Source of the DNA: Neolewinella xylanilytica
Lineage (GTDB): Bacteria; Bacteroidota; Bacteroidia; Chitinophagales; Saprospiraceae
Reading direction: 5' to 3'
NCBI RefSeq assembly: GCF_002934605.1
Contig: NZ_PTJC01000006.1
Location: 1,364,001-1,428,000, forward strand
Length of the DNA: 64,000 bases
Shown: positions 47,201 to 56,346 of the stretch, in pieces
Numbering within the stretch: the first letter of the stretch is position 1
How the letters are laid out: every line of letters begins with the position of its first letter
Made by a program: the position numbers and the translations under genes
The notes under the pieces: generated by a model
Seen by the model: the letters and a program-made list of their open reading frames with translations, nothing else
Told to the model about the DNA's origin: nothing
The model's database searches: none

Positions 47201-47810
47201 TGACGTAGAGAACCCCCGGGCGGTTTACCAACCCATGATGTGTCAGCACTGCGATAACGCACCCTGCGAAAACGTCTGCCCGGTTAACGCTACCCAACAC
47301 AGCGACGAGGGTGCCAACCAAATGATCTACAACCGCTGTATCGGTACGCGTTACTGCGCGAACAACTGTCCGTACAAAGTGCGGCGTTTCAACTGGCTGG
47401 ATTACACCACGGCCGACCTGTTCAGCAGCAACGAGCCCGAACTGGCCAATGAGGATCTGCCATTCGGCGCGGACAACCTTACCCGCATGGTGCTGAATCC
47501 TGACGTTACCGTTCGCAGCCGTGGGGTGATCGAGAAGTGTAGCTTCTGCGCCCAGCGACTTCAGGCAGGCAAACTCACCGCGAAAATTGAAAAGCGGGCC
47601 CTCCGCGATTCGGACGTTCGCACGGCTTGCCAGACGGCCTGTCCCACCGGGGCGATCACCTTCGGTGACCGGAATAATCAGAACGGTGACATTCCACGGA
47701 AACTGCGCAACCCGCTGAACTACCTGGCGCTCGAAGAAGTCAACACCCAGTCGTCGGTATTCTACGCCGCCCGGGTACACAATCCGATCGAAAGCCTCTC
47801 CGAAGCCTAA
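44265..47810 (+). CDS. actB: Alternative complex III subunit ActB, molybdopterin-oxidoreductase-like with iron-sulfur domain
   Basis: A 1181-residue periplasmic subunit. A Tat signal (RRDFLK at residues 43-48, then GFGMTAATIASC) is followed by a molybdopterin-oxidoreductase-like region, which in ACIII lacks the cofactor, and by a C-terminal ferredoxin domain with CIGCAACEVAC, CQHCDNAPCENVC, CIGTRYCANNC and CSFCAQR...CQTAC. These bind three 4Fe-4S and one 3Fe-4S cluster in known complexes. Electrons from quinol at ActC pass through it to ActA. An acidic stretch (DDDASTPLDADEVGDRS) near residue 445 looks like a surface insertion. Confidence 0.95.
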   Translation: MKKPINNVWIGTDQMENSPEYREATSGEVAQDQFENPRLEATRRDFLKYLGFGMTAATIASCDIPVRKAIPYVSKPDTIVPGVATYFASTFVQGGDYVPVLVKTREGRPIKIEGNSMSPITEGGTSARAQASVLSMYDTSRFDGPFRVRNGQIQRARNYADNAGWEILDGEIRDRLQDARQIRLVSHTILSPSLKSAIRDFKASMPGNTVLVQYDPVSSAAQLDAYESAFGVRAIPHYRFDNANVIVGFNCDFLGTWISPVEYGRQYAMGRKPTTGRMSRHIQVESHMSLTGSNADNRILVKPSQQGQAILALYNAIVGGRGTANLDATTTAKIQAVATELRAARGEALVVSGSNNLYEQQLVIAINRALNSYGSTIETDRWSYQRQGSDQDMARFVTELESGDIDAVIVLDGANPAFDNPWATRIRTALQRNDPEWGDDDASTPLDADEVGDRSEDADVVDENDPGIDPNLVEDPIRARFRNILTISMTGVPTETSQLCEYITPNHHYLESWGDAEAVQGVYSLIQPAIVPIFASVNRFGTRQEGESLLIWAQSDRYDPTAEQPYMNYVMRNWEETAFSAQNRFSSFRSFWDSALHDGIFNGPTSGSLTDFNLGYNASAPVQPQEGEATNEVKPADAVVRSVQDFDESDAVARVTVAVEVENEITFFETVNLGNGVYADNPWLQECPDPVTRTVWGNYLTIPVTWTGGNSYTAYKGLNTEEYKGRADIVELAIGDLAKEITVVRQFGQMPGTFGLALGYGRELAGAPGRAIGQNVGIDVYPWLPLDDNGYVQYYSTEALISDKVDTEEEFASVQYHHTMGLTTTNEGGKVYYNNRTGETETIAGELDADQRQYLEPYNVDEATVMEIGKGMQGGLTDRSIIFQGKFSELGELEEHIAERRAEAQHLNEQTLYPYEEYVKDIYSQGHWWAMHVDLNACIGCAACEVACVAENNVPVVGKYEVSRHHEMKWLRIDRYFYGDVENPRAVYQPMMCQHCDNAPCENVCPVNATQHSDEGANQMIYNRCIGTRYCANNCPYKVRRFNWLDYTTADLFSSNEPELANEDLPFGADNLTRMVLNPDVTVRSRGVIEKCSFCAQRLQAGKLTAKIEKRALRDSDVRTACQTACPTGAITFGDRNNQNGDIPRKLRNPLNYLALEEVNTQSSVFYAARVHNPIESLSEA

Positions 47811-47906
47811 CACCAAGAACCCGCAACAACAACTGAACCGATTTGCTTTAACCTCCGAAGGGACCGCCCGTCACCGTTTATCGCAATTCGAAAATCGTAA
47901 ATCTTT

Positions 47907-49433
47907 ATGAGTGGACATATAGCTCCGGTACGTCAGCCGCTGGTCACGGGTCACAAGACTTACCACCAGATTACGGAAGACATCTGCCGTCCGACGGAAA
48001 CCGCGCCTTCGCTGTCCTGGATCGTTACGTTCATCATCTCGGTGATCTGTTTAGGGCTGTTCGCCTTCAGCGTTGCCTGGACCATCTGGGTCGGCATCGG
48101 CTCCTGGAACCTGAACCGGACGGTCAACTGGGGCTGGGACATCACCAACTTCGTGTGGTGGGTGGGTATCGGTCATGCGGGTACCTTGATTTCGGCCATC
48201 TTGCTCCTTTTCCGTCAGAAGTGGCGCACGGGAGTGAACCGAGCCGCGGAAGCGATGACCATTTTTGCGGTTATGTGCGCCGGTCAGTTCCCGCTTATTC
48301 ACATGGGACGGCTTTGGTTGGCCATCTTCATCTTTCCGTATCCGAATACGCGCGGCCCGCTGTGGGTGAACTTCAATAGTCCGTTGCTCTGGGACGTGTT
48401 CGCTATCTCAACCTACTTCACGGTGTCCCTGCTATTCTGGTACGCCGGTCTGGTGCCTGACCTCGCCACCGTACGCGACCGGGCGGTCGGTTTACGCAAG
48501 AAGATTTACAGCATCGTCAGCTTCGGCTGGAACGGTTCCGCTAAACACTGGCAACGGTGGGAGAGCTTGTCGCTGATCCTGGCCGGACTGGCTACGCCGC
48601 TGGTACTTTCGGTACACACGATCGTATCGTTTGACTTCGCTACTTCGGTCATTCCGGGCTGGCACACGACGATTTTCCCTCCTTACTTCGTGGCGGGAGC
48701 TATTTTCTCCGGCTTCGCGATGGTGCTTACACTGATGCTCATTGCCCGTAAAGTGCTGCACCTGGAAGACTACATCACCATTGAGCACGTGGAATCGATG
48801 AACAAGGTAATCCTGCTGACCGGATCCATCGTCGGGGTGGCTTACCTCACGGAGCTCTTCATCGCCTGGTATTCCGGTTACATTTACGAGCAGTTTGCTT
48901 TCCTGAACCGCGTACTTGGTCCTTACTACTGGAGCTACATCGGTATGATGCTTTGTAACGTGGTATCTCCACAGATCTTCTGGAGTCGCCGGTTGCGCAC
49001 GAGCCTGTTCTGGACCTTCTTCATGTCAATCTTTATCAACATCGGCATGTGGTTCGAGCGCTTCGTGATCATTGCTACCACGCTGGCGAGGGATTACCTC
49101 CCTTCCAGCTGGAGCTACTACGTACCGACCTGGGTCGAAATTTGCATCTTCATCGGAACGCTGGGCCTGTTCTTCACGCTGTTCCTGATTTTCACCCGGG
49201 TAGCTCCGGTAGTAGCGATCGCGGAGATCAAGAGTATCCTCAAAACCGCGGGTGATCAGTACATCGGTCCGAACGCGCTGGCCCATGCCCACGCAGGAAC
49301 CCGGCATACCGCACATGCTACGGGTGCGCACCACTCCACCACCCACGGGAAAACCACGCAACCCGAAGTCAATGACATTCCGGCCGGTGGTACGGTAGAT
49401 ATCGACGGCGAGAACGACAAACCTCTAGACTAA
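47907..49433 (+). CDS. actC: Alternative complex III subunit ActC, NrfD-like quinol-binding membrane protein
   Basis: A 508-residue integral membrane protein of the NrfD/PsrC family with about ten helices, which binds quinol in ACIII. Recognisable parts are [36 protein letters not shown] and [15 protein letters not shown]-like segments. The last 50 residues form a His-rich tail ([17 protein letters not shown] at 460-476) not needed for the membrane fold. It follows actB by 96 bases. The His-rich tail recurs in other subunits of this block. Confidence 0.95.
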   Translation: MSGHIAPVRQPLVTGHKTYHQITEDICRPTETAPSLSWIVTFIISVICLGLFAFSVAWTIWVGIGSWNLNRTVNWGWDITNFVWWVGIGHAGTLISAILLLFRQKWRTGVNRAAEAMTIFAVMCAGQFPLIHMGRLWLAIFIFPYPNTRGPLWVNFNSPLLWDVFAISTYFTVSLLFWYAGLVPDLATVRDRAVGLRKKIYSIVSFGWNGSAKHWQRWESLSLILAGLATPLVLSVHTIVSFDFATSVIPGWHTTIFPPYFVAGAIFSGFAMVLTLMLIARKVLHLEDYITIEHVESMNKVILLTGSIVGVAYLTELFIAWYSGYIYEQFAFLNRVLGPYYWSYIGMMLCNVVSPQIFWSRRLRTSLFWTFFMSIFINIGMWFERFVIIATTLARDYLPSSWSYYVPTWVEICIFIGTLGLFFTLFLIFTRVAPVVAIAEIKSILKTAGDQYIGPNALAHAHAGTRHTAHATGAHHSTTHGKTTQPEVNDIPAGGTVDIDGENDKPLD

Positions 49434-49454
49434 CACGCTTAACGCGACCATATC

Positions 49455-50057
49455 ATGGCAACAATAAGAATTGAAAGGGAAGGCGGAGAAGTCACCGGCG
49501 GTAGTCCGGAGGAGTCATACGTGCGCGCCGGTCAACGGGAAATATTATTCGGGCTGTACGACGATGAGGTAAAGCTGCTGGACGCGGTTCGGGCAGCCAA
49601 TGACGCTCACCTGGACATCGACGATGTATACACTCCCTTTCCGGTGCACGGATTAGACCCGCTGCTCGGTCTGGAGGAAAGCAGGCTGCACATTGCCGGC
49701 TTCATTTTCGGCACCATCGGCTGTCTCGTAGGTTTCGGTTTCATGACCTGGGTGTTCACCCGCGACTGGCCGATCATCTTCGGTGGTAAGCCGTACTGGT
49801 CCGTGCCGGCCTTTATTCCCATCACCTTCGAATTGACCGTGCTCTTCTCGGCCGTCGGTATGGTGACCGTTTTCTACATCATCAACGGACTCGGTCCGGG
49901 CGCCGAGCCGCGTCGACTGCACGATCGCATCACCGATGATAAATTCTGCATTGCCTTCGATGTTACGGAGCTAGGGACATCCGAAGTGGACCGTTTACGG
50001 GACTACTTCGACCGGACCGGCGTCGAAACCGTACACCAAAAAACGGTAGCTGCCTAA
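49455..50057 (+). CDS. actD: Alternative complex III subunit ActD (DUF3341)
   Basis: A 200-residue protein with two membrane helices (IAGFIFGTIGCLVGFGFMTWVF and AFIPITFELTVLFSAVGMVTVFY) separated by a short loop, and an N-terminal cytoplasmic part with LFGLYDDEVKLLDAVRAAND typical of DUF3341. ActD is a structural subunit that packs against ActC and ActF. It starts 21 bases after actC and ends 26 bases before actE. Confidence 0.94.
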   Translation: MATIRIEREGGEVTGGSPEESYVRAGQREILFGLYDDEVKLLDAVRAANDAHLDIDDVYTPFPVHGLDPLLGLEESRLHIAGFIFGTIGCLVGFGFMTWVFTRDWPIIFGGKPYWSVPAFIPITFELTVLFSAVGMVTVFYIINGLGPGAEPRRLHDRITDDKFCIAFDVTELGTSEVDRLRDYFDRTGVETVHQKTVAA

Positions 50058-50083
50058 GTTGGCACTGCCCCCAATTCTACCGC

Positions 50084-50998
50084 ATGAAATTGCAACATCT
50101 GATCATGTCCCTCCTATTCGCGGTCTTGCTGACAGCATGCTCCGATGCCGAAGGCGAGTTTACCGGGAGTGAATACATGCCCGATATGGCCCACTCCATT
50201 GCCATGGAGGCCAATACGTACAACTACTACTATTACAATACCTGGGACGACCGTTCGACCATCAAATTGGGAGAACTGGCTTATCCGAAGTACACCGTAG
50301 ATGGTACCGTGCCCCGCGGCTACGCCGGACAGTACATCCCCGGTATGCAGCCCCCCCGGACCCTCGACGACGCGGAAAGCATGCGGGGTTCGATCGTAGA
50401 CAACGATTATCCGAATGCCATCGCTATTCCGACTAACGGTCACGTTCCATACTACTACGACGATACCCCGGAGGGCCGCGAAGCTGCCCTTGCGGATTTT
50501 GCGTCCAACCCATTCCCGATTACCGAGGAGGGGCTAGTGCGGGGCGGTAACCTCTACCAAATCTTCTGTGCCATCTGTCATGGGGAAGCCGGTGATGGCC
50601 TCGGCTACATTTACGATACCGACAAGAATCCCCAGGCAAAGTATCCCGCGGCTCCGGCCAGCTTTCTTCGGCCGGAGTTTGTGGAGGCTAGCAACGGCCG
50701 GTACTATCATGCCATTATGTACGGATACAACGTCATGGGTGCCTACGCCGACAAGATGAACTACGAAGAGCGTTGGCAGGTCATTCACTACATTCGCGCC
50801 CTGCAAGCCCGGGACACCGAAACGGAATACAACCAACAAGTGAATACCCTCAACGCGGGATTCGGTACGCCCGCCGGGGAAATCGATCCACTGGCCCAAC
50901 AGGCTACGGATACCGAAACCCAGACCGGAGAGGCGCTGATCAGCGAAGCTGCTACCGACGAGGAAGGGGATTCCCAGTCCGGAATGCAAAAGAAATAA
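50084..50998 (+). CDS. actE: Alternative complex III subunit ActE, monoheme cytochrome c lipoprotein
   Basis: A 304-residue lipoprotein (LLFAVLLTAC) with one heme site CAICH near residue 165 and a likely axial Met in the following YGYNVMGAYADKM. The family sits on the periplasmic face and hands electrons to the oxidase or a soluble cytochrome. The C-terminal 40 residues are rich in Asp, Glu, Gln and Thr with no predicted fold. Confidence 0.93.
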   Translation: MKLQHLIMSLLFAVLLTACSDAEGEFTGSEYMPDMAHSIAMEANTYNYYYYNTWDDRSTIKLGELAYPKYTVDGTVPRGYAGQYIPGMQPPRTLDDAESMRGSIVDNDYPNAIAIPTNGHVPYYYDDTPEGREAALADFASNPFPITEEGLVRGGNLYQIFCAICHGEAGDGLGYIYDTDKNPQAKYPAAPASFLRPEFVEASNGRYYHAIMYGYNVMGAYADKMNYEERWQVIHYIRALQARDTETEYNQQVNTLNAGFGTPAGEIDPLAQQATDTETQTGEALISEAATDEEGDSQSGMQKK

Positions 50999-51050
50999 GA
51001 AACCCAACCATCCGGGCCGGCCTGCCGGTCCCCACCCGAATATCCCGTAC

Positions 51051-52715
51051 ATGGAGACTTTCGTTTTTTCTTCCCGCGCCAAGATTACCACACTCTCAAT
51101 GATGGGGGTTGGTCTATTGTGCCTCCTGATCACCTTCTTCGCAGATGGAGGTGAGGGGCACCACATGCGCTTCTGGACCAACTTCCTGCACAACTCCGTT
51201 TTCTTTGTCGGCATCGCAGCCATAGCCGGTTTCGCGTTGGCCGCCTTCACCACGGCTTATGCGGGGTGGTTCGTGCAGTTCAAGCGAGTATGGGAGAGTT
51301 TTGGCACCTTCCTCCTTCCCGGCCTGTTTTTGTTGGGGGTGATTATGGTCGGACTATTTACCCACGGCCATCACCTGTACCACTGGAATGACGATGCTGC
51401 CGTGGCTTCCGACGCGATTCTGGAGCACAAATCTTCCTTTCTCAATAAGTACTGGTACACCTTCGGCACCATCGGGTTCGTCGGGTTTTGGTACTTTATG
51501 ATTGGGAAGATGCGCAATATTAGCATCGCGGAAGATCTCGACGATCGCGATAACGAGTTCACCTACTACAAACGCTATAAGAAATACGCGGCGATCTTTC
51601 TGCCGATCTTCGGATTCACTTCCGCCGCTATGATATGGCAGTGGATCATGTCGATCGACAGCCACTGGTATTCGACCATGTTTGCCTGGTACGCCTCGGC
51701 CTCGCTGTTCGTAGCCATGACGGCCCTGACCATCATGCTGCTCATTTACCTGAAGTCACGGGGGTATTTTCCCGGGGTGAATGAAGAACACTTTCACGAT
51801 CTGGGTAAGTACCTCTTCGCGATCTCCATCTTCTGGACCTACGTGTGGTTCAGTCAGTTCATGCTCATCTGGTATGCGAACGTAGGAGAGGAAACCATTT
51901 ACTTCCGCGAGCGGATGCAAAACTACCCGGTACTGTTTTGGACCAACCTGGGGCTCAATTTCCTCTTGCCCTTCTTTGTGCTCATGCGCAACGATACAAA
52001 GCGTAAAATGGGAACCCTGTTTTTTGCCTCCGCGCTCGTCTTCTTCGGTCACTGGTTGGACTTCTTCTCCATGATCAAGCCCGGTGCCCGCCTTAGCCTT
52101 ATCGAAATGACCGAGCACGCTGGCGGTCACGCGGAAGGGGAGGAGCACGCTGAAATGGGTGCCGCCCACGCGGAGGAGGACGAATTCGGCCACGATCAAC
52201 ACGCCGAAGGCCACGATGCAGACGAAACCGCTGCCCTTGCGCAGGGTGAGGTGGTTAGCGAGGGAGACAACCTCCAGGATCCCGCGGGGCGCAACGAGGA
52301 TGCGATTGATAACGAGAATATCCACTTCGACGCATCCGAGGAAGAAGAAGGCGTACCAGTTGCTAACGAATTCCGCGGTGGACCGCCCGATACCCGTATG
52401 GGAGGCATTGACGAGCTCGCATCGGCTACCGACCGCACGGATGCGGATGTCTTCGAACCCAACCACTTCATCCAGGAGGAAAATATCGGCGACGATGAGA
52501 TGCTTGGTCACCTAGAAGCCGCTGGCGGACACAGTGAGGCGCTGAGCGTCCTCGGGTTCAAGTCTGGCTACACCTTACCCGGTCTGCTGGAAATCGGCAC
52601 CTTCATCGGCTTTCTTGGGGGCTTCCTGTTCTTCGTGCTGAGCAAGCTCAGCACCGCGAGAATGGAGCCGAAGCACGACCCATACTTGGAGGAAAGCCTG
52701 CACCACCACACCTAG
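51051..52715 (+). CDS. actF: Alternative complex III subunit ActF with a large His/acidic insertion
   Basis: A 554-residue NrfD-like subunit. Residues 1-350 carry about nine membrane helices of the ActF type (TTLSMMGVGLLCLLITFF, MSIDSHWYSTMFAWYASAS, FLLPFFVLMRND). An insertion of about 150 residues (352-505) rich in His, Glu, Asp and Ala (HAGGHAEGEEHAEMG, HAEEDEFGHDQHAEGHDAD) separates them from the last helix (LLEIGTFIGFLGGFLFFVL). Homologs have a much shorter loop there as far as I know. The insertion is hydrophilic and could bind metal. It is the last ACIII gene; the cox operon starts 130 bases on. Confidence 0.93.
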   Translation: METFVFSSRAKITTLSMMGVGLLCLLITFFADGGEGHHMRFWTNFLHNSVFFVGIAAIAGFALAAFTTAYAGWFVQFKRVWESFGTFLLPGLFLLGVIMVGLFTHGHHLYHWNDDAAVASDAILEHKSSFLNKYWYTFGTIGFVGFWYFMIGKMRNISIAEDLDDRDNEFTYYKRYKKYAAIFLPIFGFTSAAMIWQWIMSIDSHWYSTMFAWYASASLFVAMTALTIMLLIYLKSRGYFPGVNEEHFHDLGKYLFAISIFWTYVWFSQFMLIWYANVGEETIYFRERMQNYPVLFWTNLGLNFLLPFFVLMRNDTKRKMGTLFFASALVFFGHWLDFFSMIKPGARLSLIEMTEHAGGHAEGEEHAEMGAAHAEEDEFGHDQHAEGHDADETAALAQGEVVSEGDNLQDPAGRNEDAIDNENIHFDASEEEEGVPVANEFRGGPPDTRMGGIDELASATDRTDADVFEPNHFIQEENIGDDEMLGHLEAAGGHSEALSVLGFKSGYTLPGLLEIGTFIGFLGGFLFFVLSKLSTARMEPKHDPYLEESLHHHT

Positions 52716-52723
52716 GAAGAGCT

Positions 52724-52746
52724 TTGTTTAGACAAAATCTAAACAA
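52724..52746. promoter_or_regulatory. Inverted repeat upstream of coxB, shared with the actA promoter
   Basis: TTGTTTAGA (52724-52732) and TCTAAACAA (52738-52746) are perfectly complementary around CAAAA. It could be a weak terminator for actF, but there is no T-run; similarity to the actA upstream repeat argues for a regulatory site. It lies about 58 bases before the predicted coxB start of transcription. Confidence 0.5.
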
Positions 52747-52781
52747 GCATAAATAGGGTAACCATCCTCCTACGCACTCGT

Positions 52782-52789
52782 TAACTTTA
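52782..52789 (+). promoter_or_regulatory. -7-like element upstream of coxB
   Basis: TAACTTTA differs from the -7 consensus TAnnTTTG in the last base and lies 55 bases before the coxB ATG. No -33 element was identified, which fits an activator-dependent promoter. Confidence 0.35.
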
Positions 52790-52844
52790 CATCCGGCGAA
52801 CACGATATATGCCTCGCCGGTGCGAACGAAGCTAATTTAAAGCA

Positions 52845-54362
52845 ATGACTACGCTGATCGTCTTATTCTGTATCGTCTTACTCCTGTTGATCATCTTTCA
52901 GATCGCTCGGGTCCGCGACTTGGCCAAACAGCTGCGGGGAAGCGAGGAGGTGGAGGCTACCAATGTCGCCAATCAGGCCCGGGGTTTGATGGTATTCATG
53001 GCCCTGTTGCTGATCATCACCACCGCATCCGCTTATTACTTTAAGAACTACATCTTGGGTTTTGGCCCGCACGAATCCGCCTCCGTTCACGGTGCGGAAA
53101 TCGACAGCATGATGAAGTGGACGCTTGCCGTCACTTACGTGGCTTACATCCTGACCCATATTTTTCTGTTCTACTACGCTTACAAGTATCGGACCCGTAA
53201 GGGCCACCAGGCACAGTACATCAGCCACAACAATACCATCGAACTGGTATGGACCGGCATCCCCGCCATTGTGATGACCTTCTTGGTGGTCGGTGGTCTG
53301 GATGCCTGGAACACCATCATGAGTGACGTCGGGGATGATGACAACTACATGGAGATCGAAGCCACTGGGTTTCAGTTTGCCTGGACCATGCGTTACCCCG
53401 GTCCGGATGGTTTATTAGGTCGCAAAGATTTCCGGCTGATCAGCGGAGCAAACCCGCTGGGCCAGGACTGGACCGACCCGAAGAATCACGATGACATCGT
53501 AGTGAACGATGTTACGCTTCCGGTAGACCAGAAAGTTCGGGTACGTATCACGGCCCGTGACGTACTGCACGATTTCTACCTGCCTCAGTTCCGCGTTAAA
53601 ATGGACGCCGTACCCGGGCTACCGACCTATTTCGTCTTCACCCCCCGTAAAACGACCAAGGAGTGGCGTCGGGGGCTGTCGGAGTATGCCGAATACCAGG
53701 AAATCGACCCGGCTTCGGATGAAGGACTTCCCTTATGGCAAACCCAGGACTTCGAGCTTGCCTGTGCCGAACTCTGCGGTATCGGTCACTATTCCATGAA
53801 GCGTACCGTAACGATCATGGAGCAGGAAGACTTCGATCAGTGGTATTCCCAGCAGACCAGCTACTACGAAGGTAACGTGAAGGGCACCGATGACGATCCG
53901 CTCTATATGGCGGAAATGAAAGAGCAGCGGGACGCATTTACCCAATTACTCAGCCAGTCGATTGCCACCCCGAGTCTCGAAGACAACGTTGTTCCACTAC
54001 AGTACGTACGTTTTCAGGAAGCGGGAGAATTGTCCGAGGAGAGCTTTGCCCAATTGGATAACATGATTTCCTTCCTCGAAGAAAACCAGGGCTACTCGGC
54101 GATGATCATGGGACGCTCGGACAATGCGGGTGACGAAGACGTTACCGAAGACCTGAGTGGTGTACGTGCCCAAGCGGTTCGCCAGTACTTAATTGATAAT
54201 GGTATCGATGCCGAACGGCTTGGTAGCCGTGGATCCAGTGGAACTACTTCCACCGCGACAAACCTCACCGAAGGCGGTGAGAATCGCAACCCCAGCATCG
54301 AAATTTATATTACAGAGGGAGAAGTCTCCGAGCCCCAAACGGCTAATCTTTCCTCGAAGTAA
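52845..54362 (+). CDS. coxB: Cytochrome c oxidase subunit II fused to an OmpA-like peptidoglycan-binding domain
   Basis: A 505-residue subunit II. Residues 1-160 carry four membrane helices, two more than the classical protein. The cupredoxin domain has the CuA ligands His242, Cys307, Glu309, Cys311, His315 and Met318 (CAELCGIGHYSM). After residue 380 comes an OmpA/MotB-like domain: LQYVRFQEAGELSEESFAQL, GRSDNAGDEDVTEDLSGVRA, VRQYLIDNGIDAERL and a last strand NPSIEIYITEG. Asp426 and Arg441 match the pair that holds diaminopimelate in OmpA. The fusion could tie the oxidase to peptidoglycan. Two residues of the NRRVEI box are changed. Confidence 0.93.
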   Translation: MTTLIVLFCIVLLLLIIFQIARVRDLAKQLRGSEEVEATNVANQARGLMVFMALLLIITTASAYYFKNYILGFGPHESASVHGAEIDSMMKWTLAVTYVAYILTHIFLFYYAYKYRTRKGHQAQYISHNNTIELVWTGIPAIVMTFLVVGGLDAWNTIMSDVGDDDNYMEIEATGFQFAWTMRYPGPDGLLGRKDFRLISGANPLGQDWTDPKNHDDIVVNDVTLPVDQKVRVRITARDVLHDFYLPQFRVKMDAVPGLPTYFVFTPRKTTKEWRRGLSEYAEYQEIDPASDEGLPLWQTQDFELACAELCGIGHYSMKRTVTIMEQEDFDQWYSQQTSYYEGNVKGTDDDPLYMAEMKEQRDAFTQLLSQSIATPSLEDNVVPLQYVRFQEAGELSEESFAQLDNMISFLEENQGYSAMIMGRSDNAGDEDVTEDLSGVRAQAVRQYLIDNGIDAERLGSRGSSGTTSTATNLTEGGENRNPSIEIYITEGEVSEPQTANLSSK

Positions 54363-54397
54363 GCTATCCTAAAAGAAATACCTACAATCTAAATTCC

Positions 54398-56254
54398 ATG
54401 GCTACAGCAGTTCTTACGACGGCCCCACTAAAGCGCGACGACGCGCTGATTGAGGAATTTGGTTACGACGATCACTTTCACGATCACCACCATGGTGATA
54501 AGTACCGGTCCAACTTCGTCAGCCATTACGTTTTCAGCATGGACCATAAAATGATCGCCAAACAGTTCCTGATTACGGGAATGGTGTGGGCGGTTATTGG
54601 TGCTTTGATGTCCCTCGTTTTCCGGATGCAGCTCGGTTTTCCCGAGGAGAGTCTGGCGTGGATCAAGCCGGTACTAGGAAAATGGATCACCGTGAACAGT
54701 GACGGGATCGGTACGCTGCAGCCTGACTTTTACTATGCTTTGGTAACCATGCACGGTACCATCCTGGTCTTCTTCGTCCTTACGGCCGGCCTATCCGGCA
54801 CCTTCAGCAACCTGCTCATCCCCTTGATGATCGGTGCACGCGATATGGCTTCCCCGTTGTTGAACATGCTTAGCTACTGGTTCTTCTTCGTATCCGGTAC
54901 GATCATGTTCGCTTCCTTGTTCTTATCTACCGGCCCCTTTGCGGGAGGTTGGGTAGCGTATCCGCCGCTTTCCGCGCTTCCGCAGGCAATGGACGGCTCC
55001 GGTGCGGGCATGACGCTTTGGACGATCTCGCTGGTATTGCTCGTTGTATCGCTGCTGCTGGGTGGTATCAACTACATCACCACCGTACTGAACCTACGTA
55101 CCAAGGGTATGAGCATGTGGCGCCTGCCGCTTCCGATCTGGGCCTTCTTCGTTACGGCGATTCTGGGTCTGCTCTCCTTCCCCGTACTCACCTCCGCCTT
55201 TTTCCTACTGATGCTGGATCGCGGCGTGGGCACAAGCTTTTACTTGAGCGACATCTACATCGGCGGCGCTGCCCTCGACCACGTGGGCGGTAGTCCGATC
55301 CTCTACCAGCATTTGTTCTGGTTCCTGGGGCACCCAGAGGTGTACATCATCATCCTGCCCGCCTTCGGTATCGTGTCCGAAGTACTTTCGGTCAATAGCC
55401 GCAAGCCGATCTTCGGTTATCAGGCCATGGTGTTCTCCATCCTGGCCATTGCCTTCCTGGCCTTTATCGTATGGGCACACCACATGTTTATGTCCGGTGT
55501 CAACCCCTTCATCGCTAACTTCTTCGTAATCTTCACCCTGATCATCGCCGTACCCTCGGCGGTTAAGGTTTTCAACTGGATCGCGACGCTTTACGGGGGC
55601 AATATCCGGTTTAATCCGGCCAGCCTCTTTGCTATCGGCTTCGTATCCATGTTCATCTCGGGTGGATTGACCGGTATCTGGTTAGGTAACTCCGCCCTCG
55701 ATATTCAGCTGCACGATACCTACTTCGTAGTTGCCCACTTCCACATCGTGATGGGGGTAGCAGCCTTCTTCGGAATGTTCGCCGGTATCTACCACTGGTT
55801 TCCCAAGATGTACGGTCGCTTCATGAACAAGACGCTTGGTAATCTGCACTTCTGGGGTACCATGATCGGTGCGTACTGTGTTTTCTGGCCGATGCACTAC
55901 CTCGGTATGGCGGGTGTTCCCCGTCGGTACTACAGTTTCGACAACTTCCAGGCCTTCGGTCACTTCGATGGTATGAACAAGTTCATTACTATCGCTGCGA
56001 TCCTCACGTTCGGATTTCAAATGCTGTTCGTGATCAACTACTTCTACAGCATCTGGAAGGGCAAGAAAGTGACCGAGCGCAACCCATACCAGGCCAATAC
56101 TCTTGAATGGACCACGCCGATTCTTCCCGGACACGGCAACTGGCCCGGTAAACTCCCAACAGTACAGCGTTGGGCGTATGACTACAGCAAGGACGGTATC
56201 GACCACCTTTCTCAACTCCAGCCACCGCTGGAGGAAGAAAGCGCAGCGCATTAA
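54398..56254 (+). CDS. coxA: Cytochrome c oxidase subunit I
   Basis: A 618-residue heme-copper oxidase subunit with 12 core helices. Ligands and channels are clear: GHPEVYIIILPAFG (CuB His and cross-linked Tyr), WAHHMFMSGV (two CuB His), and DTYFVVAHFHIVMG (heme His pair). It reduces oxygen to water and pumps protons, and is of the aa3/type A kind. The N-terminus carries a His-rich stretch (FHDHHHGDKY at 27-36) before the first helix. It follows coxB by 35 bases. Confidence 0.97.
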   Translation: MATAVLTTAPLKRDDALIEEFGYDDHFHDHHHGDKYRSNFVSHYVFSMDHKMIAKQFLITGMVWAVIGALMSLVFRMQLGFPEESLAWIKPVLGKWITVNSDGIGTLQPDFYYALVTMHGTILVFFVLTAGLSGTFSNLLIPLMIGARDMASPLLNMLSYWFFFVSGTIMFASLFLSTGPFAGGWVAYPPLSALPQAMDGSGAGMTLWTISLVLLVVSLLLGGINYITTVLNLRTKGMSMWRLPLPIWAFFVTAILGLLSFPVLTSAFFLLMLDRGVGTSFYLSDIYIGGAALDHVGGSPILYQHLFWFLGHPEVYIIILPAFGIVSEVLSVNSRKPIFGYQAMVFSILAIAFLAFIVWAHHMFMSGVNPFIANFFVIFTLIIAVPSAVKVFNWIATLYGGNIRFNPASLFAIGFVSMFISGGLTGIWLGNSALDIQLHDTYFVVAHFHIVMGVAAFFGMFAGIYHWFPKMYGRFMNKTLGNLHFWGTMIGAYCVFWPMHYLGMAGVPRRYYSFDNFQAFGHFDGMNKFITIAAILTFGFQMLFVINYFYSIWKGKKVTERNPYQANTLEWTTPILPGHGNWPGKLPTVQRWAYDYSKDGIDHLSQLQPPLEEESAAH

Positions 56255-56346
56255 TTCACCCACGCTTCCGACGGGGGGCGACTGACTACACGCCGAGTGC
56301 ACGAAATTTACTTTTCGGACACGGAATGCGTCGTTGTCATCTACAT

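Noticed and set aside
46473-47816. 447-codon open frame antisense to the end of actB
   Set aside because: It lies exactly opposite a conserved ferredoxin domain, has no recognisable motif, and arises from GC-rich codon structure.
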